A stretch of 8,659 bases of DNA. It comes from Methanobacteriota archaeon (lineage in GTDB: Archaea > Micrarchaeota > Micrarchaeia > Anstonellales > J096). The notes below the pieces were generated by a model, which worked only from the letters and a program-made list of their open reading frames with translations, was not told the origin of the DNA and did no database searches. The DNA lies in assembly GCA_003694965.1 (NCBI GenBank), contig RFJG01000045.1, positions 1-8,659 on the forward strand, read 5' to 3'. The position numbers and the translations under genes were made by a program. Of the stretch, positions 6,352 through 8,659 are shown in pieces (positions within the stretch are counted from its first letter, which is position 1; each line of letters opens with the position of its first letter).

Positions 6352-6696
6352 TCAATCCCCATATGAGAGCTCAAGGCCATAGCCCGTGTAGATAAGGGTT
6401 TTCTTTGCCAAGTTCCTCCTTACGGCTGCTTTAATGTGTAAACGGGCATCTTCCTTATCCTCTATGTAATGCTCTATGAATAGAGGCGATAAGAATGTTG
6501 GGAGGAGGTTAGAAGCAAGTATTTCAGCAATGATCTCTGGGTCTTTTTTCTTATGCTTGAGATGCTCCTCAGCAAACTTAGTTATGTCTGATAGTATGGA
6601 AGCCATAACATCTTGGTCTATGGAAGATGAGATTTTCTCCAAAAAAAACTTTAAAAAAATATGGGAAACATCGTGCGATAATATTTTTAGTTCCAT
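6352..6696 (-). CDS. Unrecognised 114-residue helical protein between the ATPase and the VWA protein
   Basis: I do not recognise this protein. It is soluble, rich in Lys, Glu, Ile and Leu, and looks entirely helical. Segments include LSHDVSHIFLKFFLEKI at the N-terminus, ITKFAEEHLKHKKKDPEIIAE in the middle and RLHIKAAVRRNLAKKTL near the C-terminus. It has no cysteines, membrane helix or catalytic motif I can name. The ATG at 6696 directly follows the TAA of the ATPase gene and has the strongest Shine-Dalgarno in the window (GAGGAGGTGT, 6710-6701). Its own stop is 2 bases before the VWA protein's ATG. Placement between the two components suggests a small adaptor or assembly subunit of the same complex; this is inference from context only. 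Confidence 0.8.
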   Translation of the reverse strand: MELKILSHDVSHIFLKFFLEKISSSIDQDVMASILSDITKFAEEHLKHKKKDPEIIAEILASNLLPTFLSPLFIEHYIEDKEDARLHIKAAVRRNLAKKTLIYTGYGLELSYGD

Positions 6697-8659
6697 TTAT
6701 ACACCTCCTCTTCTCTTACTTAATACTTCCTTTTTATTTGCTAATTCCTCTTCAAATTGTAATTCAATACGCTTTGTCGCTTCATCCATCCCAAAATTCT
6801 CATACATATTTTTTATATTAGAACTCTTCATGTTCAGATTCTTCACTATTTTTATGACATCATCAAAATCAAGAGAAGAAAGGGTGTTGCTAAAATTACC
6901 TCCAACCATTTGTTGGAATGCAGACATCGCATCGCTCTCCCCAAATACGGAGAAAAGAAAATCCTTTACTGCTGTTAAAGAACGGCCATCTAAGCCATGG
7001 ACTGTTGGCTCACCTACGTCTCTCACAAAGATAAGTGGCAAAACAGCCCTGCTTATGAAATTATCAAGCATAGTTGCAGATATATTCGATGTTCCAAAAA
7101 GCACTATGTTTGAAACGTCGTATAAGTTACCTTCTACTTCTATTGAATCTCGTGTCATAATGTGATTGAGATGCTGTGAAAATTGCAAAGAATCTATCTC
7201 ATCTATGAGAACAACATAGAGTGTATCTTTGTTCTGTTGTGCTTCTTTCACAATTTTTAGGAGAGCTGGCTCCTTAAGAGAAGTGCCTTCTGGTGTCTCA
7301 ACTCTTGTTGAGATAAGGGAAACTTCATCAGCATCTGCCAATGCAACATAGGAGACATTTTTATATTGAAACTTATCCCCAAGAGCATATGGAAATGCCT
7401 TAAGGATAGGAACAAGAACAGAGTCTACCATGGTTGATTTTCCTTCCTGTGTCTTTCCCGTCAACAAGAAAAACTTCTGCCCAGACAGAGAGGAAGATAA
7501 GTTATAGAGGAGATATAGTACATAGGGGTAGGAATAATAAAAAGTATTGTCTCCAAGTTTTAAAGTTATTGTATCTTCTGTTTTAGGTCCAATAGTGGCG
7601 GAAAGTAGAGAACTCAGTTTTTCTTCCAATCTCAACTCAGTTTCTTCAGCGCCCCTTCTCTCACTAACTTCTGTAAAGCTTCCTACCTTAATGTATGTTT
7701 GCATTTCTAACATGGATAAAAGAAAGGATGCAAATTCTTGCTGTGTAGGGAAAGTGAACTCTCTTTCTTTGGGGAATAACGCAGCTTGACCCGTATCAAA
7801 AGAAGGTTCTGTTTGATAATCCGTTATGGAGAAGGAGATCCCTTTGCTCTTGAGGTCTTCCGTCTTATCTTGCAGCTCTTTTGATAGGAATGCATAGGAT
7901 AAGAATGCTTTAAGCATGCCATCAAAGCTTCTATAAGAAGGCAACATCCTTGCTTGGAAATCTTGGGGGTTATTTATATATTCATTGTAAAGTTTTGAGT
8001 ATTTCTGCTTTAGGTCATTAACAAAATGCACTAAATTTTCCTTAGTGCCCTCAATTATGGAGCTTTTTTCTCCAGCCCCTTTCAAATCATCCAGTGCTCC
8101 GAGCAACAAGGATAACTTTTTGTCAAGGAATAACTCCATGACAGAAACTGGAGGGTATGTTGTAGTATAAGGAGTCAGTCTTTCCCAAGTTGATTCAGTA
8201 AAACCAACGGGTGCATAATCTGAACGCTCATTCCCGGTAGCGAATAATGTAAAGTTCTTGGGGATTATTATGCTGTATCTGCCATTCCCTTGATCTAAGA
8301 GCAGGCCCTCCTCTTTTAATGTTGCAAAAGCTTCTCTTGTTTCTTGCGTAAGGTTTTCTTCGGAGATAGAGAAGGTATATGGTTTTCCATTTATGTAGGA
8401 GTCTAAGAACAAGTGGATGTTCTTAGGCCTCTTGTCCATATCACTCTTAAGTGTCTCTGAAAGCTCATCAAGCACTAACACAACATTAGTATGTGTTGAC
8501 CTTGCCAAAAGTTCTAAAAGAGTTGATGATGCTGTTCTTGAGATAATATCTGAACCTCCCACAACATAAGTTTCAGATAGTATGAAATCAGAAGCAGTTT
8601 CTTGAGAACAAGGGTTATCGGGCTGAAATCTTCCTGAAAGAAGTGCGTAACCGCACATA
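6697..8659 (-). CDS. Tandem AAA+ ATPase, MoxR/dynein-related (AAA_5) type, 5' end outside window
   Basis: The visible 653 residues contain the end of one AAA+ module and a whole second one. Module 1 shows Walker B LVLDE (61-65 of the visible part), sensor 1 ATGN (140-143) and a segment with an arginine-finger candidate (VGFTESTWERL). Its Walker A is not visible, so the gene continues past the right edge; the Met at 8658 is probably internal. Module 2 has Walker A GKTQEGKST (401-409, bases 7458-7432), Walker B VVLIDE (482-487), sensor 1 GTSN (522-525) and R537 in ISRA. A helical region of about 200 residues separates them. The FATGNERSDYAPVGFTES-type segment is characteristic of MoxR/midasin-like ATPases, which assemble as rings and remodel partners through VWA proteins. 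The stop abuts the next gene's ATG. Confidence 0.85.
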   Translation of the reverse strand, partial: MCGYALLSGRFQPDNPCSQETASDFILSETYVVGGSDIISRTASSTLLELLARSTHTNVVLVLDELSETLKSDMDKRPKNIHLFLDSYINGKPYTFSISEENLTQETREAFATLKEEGLLLDQGNGRYSIIIPKNFTLFATGNERSDYAPVGFTESTWERLTPYTTTYPPVSVMELFLDKKLSLLLGALDDLKGAGEKSSIIEGTKENLVHFVNDLKQKYSKLYNEYINNPQDFQARMLPSYRSFDGMLKAFLSYAFLSKELQDKTEDLKSKGISFSITDYQTEPSFDTGQAALFPKEREFTFPTQQEFASFLLSMLEMQTYIKVGSFTEVSERRGAEETELRLEEKLSSLLSATIGPKTEDTITLKLGDNTFYYSYPYVLYLLYNLSSSLSGQKFFLLTGKTQEGKSTMVDSVLVPILKAFPYALGDKFQYKNVSYVALADADEVSLISTRVETPEGTSLKEPALLKIVKEAQQNKDTLYVVLIDEIDSLQFSQHLNHIMTRDSIEVEGNLYDVSNIVLFGTSNISATMLDNFISRAVLPLIFVRDVGEPTVHGLDGRSLTAVKDFLFSVFGESDAMSAFQQMVGGNFSNTLSSLDFDDVIKIVKNLNMKSSNIKNMYENFGMDEATKRIELQFEEELANKKEVLSKRRGGV
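6701..6710 (-). promoter_or_regulatory. Near-perfect Shine-Dalgarno for the 114-residue protein
   Basis: GAGGAGGTGT lies 4 bases before the ATG at 6696, inside the last codons of the ATPase gene (RRGGV). Such a strong site within an operon suggests the small protein is needed in at least the same amount as the ATPase. Confidence 0.75.

Noticed and set aside
6476..7165. 229-codon open frame on the plus strand.
   Set aside because: It is antisense to the ATPase and the 114-residue gene, whose motifs and ribosome-binding sites are clear. Its composition (Ser/Phe/Leu-rich) is that of a shadow frame.
1..8659. CRISPR array, insertion sequence or prophage element.
   Set aside because: No regularly spaced direct repeats, transposase, integrase or terminal inverted repeats were seen.

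Overview
The window reads as archaeal chromosome. Every supported gene lies on the minus strand, so transcription runs from high to low coordinates. The archaeal call rests on the ribosomal proteins: an S4e gene, found only in archaea and eukaryotes, sits between L24 and L5, and the order S17-L14-L24-S4e-L5-S14-S8-L6 is the archaeal form of the spc cluster. The short zinc-binding S14 and strong GGTG-type Shine-Dalgarno sequences fit this. Protein lengths and the altered operon would suit a small-genome or DPANN-like lineage, but I cannot place it more precisely.

Region 1 (8659 to 3032) is a tight three-gene unit. It starts with the 3' part of a tandem AAA+ ATPase of MoxR/dynein-related type (cut by the window edge). 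Next comes a 114-residue helical protein I do not recognise, then a protein of about 1105 residues that combines an HExxH zincin-like motif with a complete MIDAS von Willebrand A domain. Stop and start codons abut or lie a few bases apart, so the three proteins are probably made together. MoxR-type ATPases with VWA partners (CbbQ/CbbO, NorQ/NorD, RavA/ViaA, and midasin, where both are on one chain) remodel target proteins or complexes. This looks like an uncharacterised archaeal member of that class, with a possible protease activity added.

Region 2 (3031 to 2872) is the only sizeable intergenic gap, 160 bases. It holds a TATA-like element, a stretch of about 73 bases dense in inverted repeats that begins about where transcription should start, a possible 26-codon leader ORF running through those repeats, and a 7-bp hairpin against the S17 Shine-Dalgarno. 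I read it as the regulated 5' leader of the ribosomal operon.

Region 3 (2871 to 1) is the ribosomal operon S17, L14, L24, S4e, L5, S14, S8 and the first codons of L6. Gaps are at most about 20 bases and there is one ATGA overlap. Genes that commonly precede S17 in archaea (L29, SUI1, Rpp29/Rnp1) are absent here; the ATPase/VWA unit occupies their place.
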